In this document: one piece after another, positions 1 to 6,701 of the stretch
How positions within the stretch are numbered: position 1 is the first letter of the stretch
Layout of the letters: every line of letters starts with the position of its first letter
Assembly (NCBI GenBank): GCA_947629125.1
Contig: CANRCO010000007.1
Span: 1 to 19,844 of the forward strand
DNA from: an uncultured Bacilli bacterium
GTDB taxonomy: Bacteria; Bacillota_I; Bacilli_A; RF39; UBA660
Length of the DNA: 19,844 nucleotides
Reading direction: 5' to 3'
The notes under the pieces: model-generated
The model's input: only the letters and a program-made list of their open reading frames with translations
Database searches by the model: none
What the model was told of the DNA's origin: nothing
Program-made: the position numbers and the translations under genes

Positions 1-32
1 TTTATCTTATCTTCATAACTTAATTTACTCAT
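1..32 (-). CDS. IS3-family transposase OrfA, N-terminal fragment (partial)
   Basis: An ATG at 32-30 opens a minus-strand frame reading MSKLSYEDKI before it leaves the window. This N-terminus is typical of the helix-turn-helix OrfA subunit of IS3-family transposases, which binds the element's ends. A GAGG ribosome binding site sits seven bases upstream. That site lies inside the 3' arm of the hairpin at 38-68, so transcripts entering from outside would tend to hide it. Only ten complete codons are visible, so the call rests on the N-terminal motif plus the neighbouring IS-like end. Confidence 0.55.
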   Translation of the reverse strand, partial: MSKLSYEDKI

Positions 33-37
33 ATAAA

Positions 38-68
38 AACCTCGTTTCTATGTCCAAGAAACGGGGTT
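38..68 (-). repeat. IS-end hairpin enclosing the OrfA ribosome binding site
   Basis: A 12-bp inverted repeat (38-49 and 57-68, one mismatch, 7-base loop) is followed on the minus strand by five Ts (39-35). It can act as a rho-independent terminator for the surface-protein gene ending at 106. It also buries the GAGG at 44-41 that serves the transposase start at 32. On the plus strand the same stem pairs with a G-U wobble but has no T-run. Confidence 0.6.
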
Positions 69-105
69 CATATCATTGTAAGTCGTTTTTTATTACACAT
101 TAATT

Positions 106-1645
106 TTAAATTGCTAGTTTGTAGAAATTATCTTTTGAGCCATCGCCATCAATTATTTTGACTGTAGATTTTAAATATAAAACTGGTCTAACATTGCGAT
201 AATTATCTAAAACTATTGCATCGTTAATAACATGGCCATTTTCATATATCGAAGCTGCTCGTTGAGAACTATCACTCGGAGTTATTGTCCATTGATTTTG
301 TCCTTGTTCATATAACCAGTCATTTTTAACACAATCTGCGGTATTGACATTACTTGTATACCAATCATATAAGTTATACTTTAAACATTCGTTTCTTGAT
401 TTATTTACGCTTCCACTTGAAGCAAAGCCATAATCACTTGGATACATTAGACCCACATACCCTGTCCAATTTTCTAAAAAATTATTAGTTCTTTCTAGCT
501 CGTAATACATAGATGCAATATATTGTTTGGACAAGTCTATTTTACCTAAATAATATATTGCTTTATCAATTAATTTTTGATTTATAGCTTTTATACCAGT
601 GTTTGTAAAATCTAAGTATTCCCATTGACTATCTAAATTGCCATTTATTCTTTTTTCTAAATTATTTTTTTCTGTTGTTTTTGTACTGTTCCAATACGCT
701 TCATTTAAGGTTATTTTTAAACTAGCTTCTTTCCAATTACTTTTATAAGTACAATTTGCATGATTATTATGAATACAAATAGTATATTGATTATTAATTG
801 GTTTAGCATCCCAGGCAATTTTTCCGATATCTTCATTTTTTATTAACTTAACCCTTGATTCTTTTTTACCTGTTCCATCCTCTACGTTATTCATAACTCC
901 AATGATTCGCCATTTCTCTCCATTGAAGTCAACATAGTTATTAGGTGTTGCTCCAATATATCTTAAGTTGTTGTCGATTGTTTCATCATAAGCTAGTTGT
1001 TCATTGTCTTCACTTATAATTCTAACATAGTCACTGGCTAGTATATTCTCTCTTTTAATACTGTTTATCTCTATTTTACTTTCAAAGGTATTGTTTTGTT
1101 CTAATTCATTAAAACTTGTGTTTTCATCTAACCACATTTTTAAATTTAATTGTTTATTACTATTAGCTTTTATTCTTACTGTTGTTAAATGTTTACCTGT
1201 ATTATATTCTTTATTTGTTGTTTCTCTATCTAATAAGTTATTTAAATTATTGGGTTCGATTATTTTTTGATTATTATATAGTAATGTTGCTCTGATATTC
1301 TTTGCATCTAATGTATTATTTTTATTTATATCTAAATTTACTTCAACATATTCTTCATGGTTACAATTATTATTTATTGTAAATGTATAACCTTCTTGTT
1401 TTAATCCTTCACTATCTGAGGTTTGAAATGCATTTGGTATATCAATACTTGTTCCTTCTTGAACATCTAATTTTAAACAGCCGCTGCTTATTTTATTTAT
1501 ACTTGTTTGTTCTTTTGTTGTACTCCATAGAGCATAACTTATTCCACTTATTATTAATACTCCTACTAATACTCCCAAACAAACTAATATCTTCGGGTAC
1601 TTTTGTTTATTAAAATACCCCCCCCCGATTTATATTATGATTCAT
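106..1645 (-). CDS. SipW-type surface protein, phase-variable start (assembled out of frame)
   Basis: The unbroken minus-strand frame covers 106-1629 but has no good start: its only usual start codon near the N-terminus is a TTG at 1578 with no ribosome binding site, and it would cut the signal peptide in half. A proper ATG at 1645 with GAGAGG nine bases upstream lies in another frame, which meets TAA after 11 codons. Removing one base from the nine-G run at 1618-1626 fuses the two. The product then has 512 aa and starts MNHNINRGGYFNKQKYPK, followed by a hydrophobic core and GISYALW, as in SipW-processed TasA/camelysin-type proteins. The middle is Asn-rich. The C-terminal half (about residues 225-512) carries LRYIGATPNNYV, WRIIGV and VRPVLYLKS motifs that I associate with families of predicted surface proteins in uncultured Firmicutes. 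Function unknown; probably exported. A sequencing error in the G-run is the alternative to true phase variation. Confidence 0.75.
1618..1626 (-). repeat. Poly-G(9) tract in codons 7-10 of the surface-protein gene
   Basis: Nine consecutive Gs (minus strand) lie 17 bases after the A of the ATG. Eight or eleven Gs would put the ATG in frame with the long downstream frame; nine or ten do not. It is the only G/C run longer than six in the window, against a strongly AT-rich background. Homopolymeric G tracts just inside a gene are a known slipped-strand switch in other bacteria. Confidence 0.8.
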
Positions 1646-1671
1646 AGTTCCTTACCTCTCTATCTTTTTTT

Positions 1672-1700
1672 ATTATAGTAAAAATATTTGTTTTACGCAA
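1672..1700 (-). promoter_or_regulatory. Sigma-A-type promoter of the surface-protein gene
   Basis: On the minus strand TTGCGT (1700-1695) is followed after 17 bases by TATAAT (1677-1672). The start codon at 1645 is 26 bases further on, with a GAGAGG ribosome binding site between. The intact promoter and ribosome binding site argue that the out-of-frame gene is silenced, not decayed. Confidence 0.7.
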
Positions 1701-1701
1701 C

Positions 1702-1732
1702 AAAAAAGTAAAGAATCTTTAAAATTCTTTAC
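1702..1732 (-). terminator. Rho-independent terminator after the proS operon
   Basis: A perfect 9-bp stem GTAAAGAAT/ATTCTTTAC (1708-1716 and 1724-1732, 7-base loop) is followed on the minus strand by six Ts (1707-1702). It ends transcription coming from proS and the remnant after it. It lies just upstream of the surface-protein promoter. Confidence 0.8.
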
Positions 1733-1743
1733 CTATCAAATTA

Positions 1744-1907
1744 TTATCTTATTTTTACCAATAATACTATTAGTAATATTATTATGTAAATAAGAAAAAC
1801 CACCTAAATAAAATTAGATAGTTGTAGATATCTGAGCCGAGCTCAAAGTTTTCTACATTTTCATTATATGTTATTTTTAAATCTTTATCAATAGCAAATT
1901 TTACTTT
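1744..1907 (-). pseudogene. Frameshifted C-terminal remnant of a membrane-anchored protein
   Basis: Directly after the proS stop, and by chance or not in the same frame, 41 sense codons read KVKFAIDKDLKITYNENVEN, then FELGSDIYNYLILF and a short hydrophobic end up to TAA at 1784-1782. Switching frame near 1803-1806 instead continues the membrane helix as VVFLIYIIILLIVLLVKIR to TAA at 1746-1744. The join gives a clean single-pass anchor with a basic tail, 11 bases before the terminator. I infer a decayed 3' end of a surface or membrane protein gene with a one-base deletion. There is no start codon or ribosome binding site. It could be chance in AT-rich DNA, though the polar stretch before the helix reads like protein. 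Confidence 0.4.
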
Positions 1908-3584
1908 TTATAAAATATTATTAATAAACTCTAATACATTATCTGTATTTACTAAATTTGTATTATTATCGTATTCAATTTCAACACAGTTTTCTTCTAA
2001 TTTTTTACCAACAATTATTTTGATTGGTGCTCCAATTAAATCAGCATCATTAAATTTTACTCCAGCTCTTTCATCACGGTCATCAATTGCTACATCACAC
2101 TTAAGTTCCATTAATTTATTATATAAAGACAAAGCATAATCTTTTTGTTTATCATCTTTCATATTAACAGGAATAATTAATATTTCGATTGGGGCTATAT
2201 TTAAAGGCCACTTAATACCTTTATCAGTCATATTTTGCTCTGCTACTGCCGCCATTATTCGGGCACAGCCAATTCCATAAGAACCCATTACAACTGGTTT
2301 TAACTGATTTTGTTCGTCTAAATATTTTAAATTTAAACTTTCTGAATATTTAGTTCCTAATTTAAATAAATTACCTATTTCAATACCTTTACTAAATTCT
2401 AATAAATTTCCACAATTTGGACAAATATCACCTTTCATTACCGTTGATATATCACCAACTAATTCATATTTAAAATCTTTAAGATTAGCATTTTTATAGT
2501 GATAATCAATAATATTAGCACCAACTACAAAATTTTTCATTAAAAGTACTTCATTATCGATAATTATGGGAATATTTAAATTAATTGGTCCAGCATAACC
2601 AATATTAGCATTAGTAATTTCTTTTACTTTTTCACTGCTTGCTAAAGAAATATTTTTAGCATTTAATAAATTTAAAACTTTATCTTCATTAACTTCTCTA
2701 TCACCTCGAACTAATAAAGCATAATATTTATCATCAATTTGATAGATTAAAGTTTTCACAGTTTTAGTAGGTTCTACTTTTAAAAATTCACAAATATCAT
2801 TTATACTCTTTTTATTAGGAGTTTCAACTAATTCACATTTTAGTTCCTCTTCATTATTTTCTTCATATGCTGTAGTTGCTACTTCTAAATTAGCAGCATA
2901 ATTACATTTAGTACAACTAACTATTGTATCTTCACCAATATCAGTGATTGCTTGAAATTCTTCAGATAATGAACCACCCATAGTACCCGTTGCTGCTTTA
3001 ACCACTTTATAATTTAAACCTATACGATTAAAAATATTTTGGTAAGCTTTAAACATTTTTTGGTAAGAAATATCTAGTCCATCTTCATCTTTATCAAAAC
3101 TATAAGCATCCTTCATTAAAAATTCTCGAACACGAATTAATCCATAACGAGGACGCATTTCATCACGATACTTACTTTGAAATTGATATAAACTAAATGG
3201 CATATCTTTGTAAGATTTTATTTTTAATTTAGCTATATGAGCAAATAATTCTTCATGAGTTGGACCTAAAGCATAACTTCGATTAAATCGGTCATTCAAT
3301 CGAAACATATCTTGACCAAAGCCATTAATTCTTCCACTTTTTTCATAATAATCTATAGGAATTAAGGCTGGCATTAAAATTTCTTCTGCTCCGGCTTTAT
3401 TCATTTCTTCTCGAATAATATTGTTAATCTTATTTAAAGTTTTCAATCCTAATGGTAAAAATGTATAAATTCCACTACCTATTTTACTAATTAAGCCACT
3501 ACGAACTAAATAATTACTGCTTAAACTATCTTCGTCACTAACATTTTCCCGAAGTGTAAAAAAGTAACTATTACTCAGTTTCAT
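1908..3584 (-). CDS. proS: Prolyl-tRNA synthetase (bacterial type)
   Basis: Cytoplasmic class II enzyme that charges tRNA-Pro with proline. The 558-aa product has motif 1 around residues 35-75, the GPTHEE loop near 107-112, motif 2 (YRDEMRPR...FLMKDAYSF) near 139-163 and motif 3 (GSYGIGCARI) in the second half, followed by the anticodon-binding domain. Between motifs 2 and 3 is the editing insertion domain typical of the bacterial form. It carries two CxxC pairs (CTKC and CPNC) that could bind zinc. I chose ATG 3584 over the GTG at 3593 because AGAAGG lies eight bases before the ATG. It overlaps the end of xseB by 14 bp, so the two are probably translationally coupled, and it is the last gene of the nusB operon. 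Confidence 0.95.
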   Translation of the reverse strand: MKLSNSYFFTLRENVSDEDSLSSNYLVRSGLISKIGSGIYTFLPLGLKTLNKINNIIREEMNKAGAEEILMPALIPIDYYEKSGRINGFGQDMFRLNDRFNRSYALGPTHEELFAHIAKLKIKSYKDMPFSLYQFQSKYRDEMRPRYGLIRVREFLMKDAYSFDKDEDGLDISYQKMFKAYQNIFNRIGLNYKVVKAATGTMGGSLSEEFQAITDIGEDTIVSCTKCNYAANLEVATTAYEENNEEELKCELVETPNKKSINDICEFLKVEPTKTVKTLIYQIDDKYYALLVRGDREVNEDKVLNLLNAKNISLASSEKVKEITNANIGYAGPINLNIPIIIDNEVLLMKNFVVGANIIDYHYKNANLKDFKYELVGDISTVMKGDICPNCGNLLEFSKGIEIGNLFKLGTKYSESLNLKYLDEQNQLKPVVMGSYGIGCARIMAAVAEQNMTDKGIKWPLNIAPIEILIIPVNMKDDKQKDYALSLYNKLMELKCDVAIDDRDERAGVKFNDADLIGAPIKIIVGKKLEENCVEIEYDNNTNLVNTDNVLEFINNIL

Positions 3585-3804
3585 TGCTTTCACCTTCTAA
3601 AGTAAAATCTTGTAATTCATTATTTTCTGTTAAAATTTTATTTACTTTATCTGTTGCATCTTGTAACTTTTCATTACAATTTTTAACTAAATTCATAGCT
3701 GTAGTATATTTTTTTATAGCATCATCTAAAGCAACATCACCATTTTCTAATTCTTTAATTATTTTTTCTAACTCATTTAAAGAATCTTCAAAATTTTTTT
3801 CCAT
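3571..3804 (-). CDS. xseB: Exodeoxyribonuclease VII small subunit
   Basis: A 77-aa, largely helical protein, the usual size for XseB. The N-terminus FEDSLNELEKIIKELENGDVALDDAIK holds the family's conserved LE.IV..LE.G...L...I pattern. Several small subunits coat the coiled-coil arm of XseA to form the active nuclease, which degrades single-stranded DNA. The ATG overlaps the xseA stop by one base (TAATG), with GGAGG seven bases upstream. The acidic C-terminal tail is unremarkable. Confidence 0.93.
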   Translation of the reverse strand: MEKNFEDSLNELEKIIKELENGDVALDDAIKKYTTAMNLVKNCNEKLQDATDKVNKILTENNELQDFTLEGESNETE

Positions 3805-5132
3805 TATAGAACCTCCTTTATTTGCGAAATAACTTTACCTTCATACATTGTTATTTCAACTAAATCATTTTTCTTTAATTCTTTACTATTTTTTATTATT
3901 TTACCATCTTTATAAACTAGTGAATAGCCTTTATCTAAAATATTTAAAGGATTAACTAATTTTAAAGTATTAACTATTAAATCATATTCATGTTGTTTTT
4001 TTTGCAGATAACTACTGATATATTTATTAAGTTGCATTTGCATATTTTTTAAATTATTTTTGGGTTTTTCATACATCCATAAAGGATTGCGTAAAATATA
4101 ATTATCTTTTAAGTTGTTTAATTTATCTTGAGCTATACGTAGACGATTTGTAATATATTGGTTTAATTTATCAATATAATTATCTAATTGTTGTTCTTTT
4201 AATTCATATAAACTTAAAGGATTTTTAATTATATAACTATCTTGTAATTTTTTTAATTTTATCTCACTAGTATTTATTTTATTATTAATATGTTTATTTA
4301 ACCGAATTTGATATTGATTAAGTAAAGTTTTTATTTCATTTAAAGTTGGTACAGCCATTTCTGCTGCTCCAGTTGGTGTTGGTGCTCGTAAATCAGCAAC
4401 AAAATCAGCAATAGTAAAATCGATTTCGTGTCCTACTGCACTAATTATTGGAATTTTTGATTCATAGATTGCTCGAGCAACAATTTCTTCATTAAATGCC
4501 CATAAATCTTCAATGGAACCTCCACCACGCCCAACTATTAAAACGTCTAAATCATAACAGTTAGCTCGATTAATTTGTCTAACTATATCACTAGCAGCGG
4601 CAGCTCCTTGCACTAAAGAAGGAAAAAGAATTGTTTCACAAATAGGATAACGTCTTTTAATTGTCGATAAAATATCACGTATAGCTGCTCCAGTACTAGC
4701 TGTAATAATTCCAATTTTTTGAGGATATTTGGGAATAGGTCTTTTGTGTTCCGGATTAAATAATCCTTCTTTTTTTAATTTTTCTTTTAACTTTTCAAAT
4801 TCAATATATAAATTACCTAAACCATCGGTTTCCATTTTATCAACATAAATTTGATAAGTTCCTTGAGCGGGATAAGTACTTACACGCCCTTCAACTAAAA
4901 CATTCATGCCATCTTCTGGTAAAAATGTTAAACTTTTGGCATTACTTTGAAACATTACAGCCGAAATTCTTGAATAATCATCTTTTAAAGTAAAATATAA
5001 ATGACCCCGTGTATGATTCTTAAAATTAGATATTTCCCCTTTTAAATAGACTTTTTTTAAATTTTGGTCTTGGTCAAATTTTGCTTTTAAATAATTATTA
5101 AGAACTGTAATTTTTATATATTTATTATTCAT
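3804..5132 (-). CDS. xseA: Exodeoxyribonuclease VII large subunit
   Basis: The 442-aa catalytic subunit of a cytoplasmic single-strand DNA exonuclease involved in repair. An N-terminal OB fold (VYLKGEISNFKNHTRGHLYF, about residues 28-48) is followed by the nuclease core with STGAAIRDI, GRGGGSIEDLWAFNEE and AVGHEIDFTIADFVADLRAPTPT. The C-terminal half is a long helical region with repeated 'NPL..Y' units (about residues 290-410), where XseB binds, and it ends with the conserved GYSLVY strand. I chose ATG 5132 over an in-frame TTG at 5138. The ATG overlaps the end of nusB by 8 bp (ATGAATAA) and has no clear ribosome binding site of its own, which suggests coupled translation. Confidence 0.95.
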   Translation of the reverse strand: MNNKYIKITVLNNYLKAKFDQDQNLKKVYLKGEISNFKNHTRGHLYFTLKDDYSRISAVMFQSNAKSLTFLPEDGMNVLVEGRVSTYPAQGTYQIYVDKMETDGLGNLYIEFEKLKEKLKKEGLFNPEHKRPIPKYPQKIGIITASTGAAIRDILSTIKRRYPICETILFPSLVQGAAAASDIVRQINRANCYDLDVLIVGRGGGSIEDLWAFNEEIVARAIYESKIPIISAVGHEIDFTIADFVADLRAPTPTGAAEMAVPTLNEIKTLLNQYQIRLNKHINNKINTSEIKLKKLQDSYIIKNPLSLYELKEQQLDNYIDKLNQYITNRLRIAQDKLNNLKDNYILRNPLWMYEKPKNNLKNMQMQLNKYISSYLQKKQHEYDLIVNTLKLVNPLNILDKGYSLVYKDGKIIKNSKELKKNDLVEITMYEGKVISQIKEVL

Positions 5133-5514
5133 TGGCAATTAACTTATCTAAAACCGCATTAATAATTTTGCGAACAGAATCATCACTATAAATTTTAGCT
5201 AATTCTATAGCTTCATTAATAACCACCTTCGGCGGTGTAGCCGTATAATTTAGTTCATAAATGGCAAGTCTTAAAATTTGAGCACCAGTTCTATCAATCC
5301 TATCAATCGTCCAATCTTTTAAATTTTGATTAGCAATTTCATCAATCTTAGTTAAATTTTCAATTACACCAGTTACTAGTTGCGTAACAAAAGAATCATT
5401 ACAATCATTTTGTTTTATTAAAGCATCAATATCAACTGTTGAATTAATTTTTTTATATAACTCATATTGATATAAAATAATCATACTTTTTTCTCGAAGC
5501 TTGTGTCTACTCAT
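5125..5514 (-). CDS. nusB: Transcription antitermination factor NusB
   Basis: A small all-helical RNA-binding protein that pairs with NusE (ribosomal protein S10) on boxA RNA to keep rRNA transcription going. The product (129 aa from this start) shows the family's opening SRHKLREKSMIILYQYEL and the later WTIDRIDRTGAQILRLAIYEL and VVINEAIELAKIY...INAVLDKL blocks. The start is uncertain. ATG 5514 fits the family N-terminus, but the ribosome binding site AGGTGA (5531-5526) is better spaced for a TTG at 5520; a GTG at 5529 overlaps that site and is unlikely. It is the first gene of the nusB-xseA-xseB-proS operon, downstream of an extended -10 promoter. Confidence 0.92.
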   Translation of the reverse strand: MSRHKLREKSMIILYQYELYKKINSTVDIDALIKQNDCNDSFVTQLVTGVIENLTKIDEIANQNLKDWTIDRIDRTGAQILRLAIYELNYTATPPKVVINEAIELAKIYSDDSVRKIINAVLDKLIANE

Positions 5515-5538
5515 TGCCAATTTAATCACCTTTCGTAT

Positions 5539-5547
5539 ATTATATCA
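5539..5547 (-). promoter_or_regulatory. Extended -10 promoter of the nusB operon
   Basis: The minus strand reads TGATATAAT (5547-5539), a perfect extended -10 element. The expected -35 region (5567-5562, TTTTAT) falls in the T-run of the terminator next door and matches poorly. The same TGATATAAT occurs before rlmN. Confidence 0.65.
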
Positions 5548-5561
5548 AAAAAAATTATTAA

Positions 5562-5589
5562 ATAAAACAAAAAAAGCTTACAAAAGCTT
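5562..5589 (-). terminator. Terminator of the spoVID-ysxE transcript
   Basis: On the minus strand AAGCTT (5589-5584), a 4-base loop and AAGCTT (5579-5574) form a 6-bp stem. It is followed by six Ts, a G and a second T-rich stretch (5573-5562). It lies 219 bp beyond the ysxE-like stop, so the message would run antisense across the small plus-strand gene. The stem is AT-rich and short, so efficiency is uncertain. Confidence 0.6.
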
Positions 5590-5625
5590 AATTATATTTA
5601 ACCATACCATTTTCAAAAATTCACA

Positions 5626-5648
5626 TATAATATCTTAGGGTGGTTATA
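5626..5648 (+). promoter_or_regulatory. -10 element and ribosome binding site for the small membrane protein
   Basis: TATAAT at 5626-5631 is followed by AGGGTGG (5637-5643) five bases before the ATG at 5649. No convincing -35 was found. The leader would be very short. Confidence 0.5.
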
Positions 5649-5846
5649 ATGAATTATCATAATCAAGGATACAATCGAAAAGGTGGAGGTTTATTTTCCG
5701 TTTTAGCTATTTTAGCTTTATCTGTTTTAATCTTTTATCAAGTATTAATAACCTTAATTTTACCTTTAAGATTCAATATATTTATTTTATTAATTGAAGT
5801 AGCTTTATTATTCTTTTTCCTCTTTCGCATAGTATGGCCGTATTAA
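5649..5846 (+). CDS. Small two-helix membrane protein, unknown function
   Basis: A 65-aa product: a polar, Asn/Gly-rich start (MNYHNQGYNRKGGG), a first hydrophobic helix (about 15-38), an LPLRFN turn, and a second hydrophobic helix (about 42-60). I do not recognise a family. ATG 5649 was preferred to the in-frame GTG at 5640 because AGGGTGG lies five bases upstream and the GTG is inside that site. It has its own TATAAT element. Its last 39 bp overlap, on the opposite strand, the 3' end of the ysxE-like gene, and the rest lies under that gene's predicted 3' UTR. The ORF could be chance, but the promoter, ribosome binding site and clean two-helix pattern favour a real gene. Confidence 0.6.
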   Translation: MNYHNQGYNRKGGGLFSVLAILALSVLIFYQVLITLILPLRFNIFILLIEVALLFFFLFRIVWPY

Positions 5847-6701
5847 ATTTTCTGTTTTCATAACATAATCTAAAAAATTACGAATTATTTTAACGTTTTC
5901 AAATTCATCGTTTTCTATATTTAATTTAGCTGGTAAAGAAATTAAAATAAAAAATAATTTTTTTTCAGCAGCATTAAATTGAAATTTCTCTAAATATTTT
6001 TTAAATAATGGTTCAAAATTTAAATTAAAGAATTCTTTTTTATAAAAATTAACAAAATCAAGTACAGGTGTATCAATTTTGGCTTTATCCCAACTAATTA
6101 AATAACCTTGACGATCTTTTAAAAAATGATTTAATTCTAAATTATTATGAATTAAACTTACTCGTTGTTTTTTTTCATCTTTTACTAAATCATACCAATT
6201 GTCAACTTCATCTTGACAAAAATTTAAAGCCGAAAAAATTTTGGATATATTGCGCATTAATAAATATGCACTAGGAGCCATAAATTCTTGTAAAAAATAT
6301 ATTTCATATAAATCATTATAATAGTTTTGTAAATCAATAATATTATTTTTTATATTTTCATATATTTCTTTATATGTATCTTCACTAACTTCCTTATAAT
6401 AAGCAGTTTTATTATGTAAAAGACTCATTAATTCAATCAAATCATTAGCTTTTTGTTCAATGGGCATTTCGATTTCATTTACATATTCAAAAACATCAAC
6501 ATCATTTCGCGTATTATCTATTAAATTAGGAAAATAATCAAAATTCCGACTTTTTAAATATTCATATAAATTTTTAATTTTTTGATTTTTTTGTTTAACA
6601 ACAAAGTCCCCACTGGTAGTTTCTAATATTGTTGTTTTTCCTTTTATCGTATAACGATATGGTTTATATATTTGTTTTAATACTTCTAAAGAATCATTCA
6701 T
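5808..6701 (-). CDS. YsxE/CotS-like spore coat kinase fold, probably inactive
   Basis: A 297-aa protein with the aminoglycoside-phosphotransferase-like fold of the CotS/YsxE/YutH group. The family signature region reads LIHNNLELNHFL (about residues 183-194), where active kinases have HGDxxxxN, and then YLISWDKAKIDTPVLDFVNFY, corresponding to the metal-binding Asp and its flank. The catalytic Asp of the HGD motif is Asn here, so phosphotransfer is doubtful. The start at 6701 overlaps the end of the LysM gene by 8 bp with no separate ribosome binding site, implying coupling. In Bacillus subtilis ysxE lies next to spoVID, and the same order here supports the name. Role in coat assembly is inferred from that link. 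Confidence 0.65.
   Translation of the reverse strand: MNDSLEVLKQIYKPYRYTIKGKTTILETTSGDFVVKQKNQKIKNLYEYLKSRNFDYFPNLIDNTRNDVDVFEYVNEIEMPIEQKANDLIELMSLLHNKTAYYKEVSEDTYKEIYENIKNNIIDLQNYYNDLYEIYFLQEFMAPSAYLLMRNISKIFSALNFCQDEVDNWYDLVKDEKKQRVSLIHNNLELNHFLKDRQGYLISWDKAKIDTPVLDFVNFYKKEFFNLNFEPLFKKYLEKFQFNAAEKKLFFILISLPAKLNIENDEFENVKIIRNFLDYVMKTENLIRPYYAKEEKE

Larger units (their letters stand above)
1..70 (-). mobile_element. End of an IS3/IS150-group insertion sequence (runs off left edge)
   Basis: Read on the minus strand from position 70, the DNA begins TGAACCCCGTTTCTTGGACA, which has the TG start and the ACCCC...TTGGACA spacing that I recall for terminal inverted repeats of the IS150 group of IS3 elements. 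It is followed at once by a start codon whose first residues match IS3 OrfA proteins. The element would extend left beyond the window. Its outer end lies 35 bp past the stop codon of the surface-protein gene, which therefore appears complete. The other end and the target-site duplication cannot be seen. Family assignment is from memory of the end pattern and is moderately sure. Confidence 0.6.

Noticed and set aside
1383..1613. Plus-strand hydrophobic ORF over the start of the surface-protein gene
   Set aside because: It is the antisense image of AT-rich coding sequence, with no promoter or ribosome binding site.
1744..1803. A 19-residue hydrophobic ORF (GTG start, ends KIR) before a terminator, resembling a type I toxin
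   Set aside because: No ribosome binding site at a usable distance and no antisense promoter seen. It is better explained as the out-of-frame end of the membrane-anchor remnant.
1823..1857. Nested inverted repeats TGTAGA/TCTACA and TGAGC/GCTCA
   Set aside because: No T-run on either strand. It lies in coding-like sequence of the remnant, and arms of 5-6 bp are expected by chance.
1908..3584. T-box or other riboswitch controlling proS
   Set aside because: proS lies inside an operon with no leader, overlapping xseB; no structured 5' region exists.
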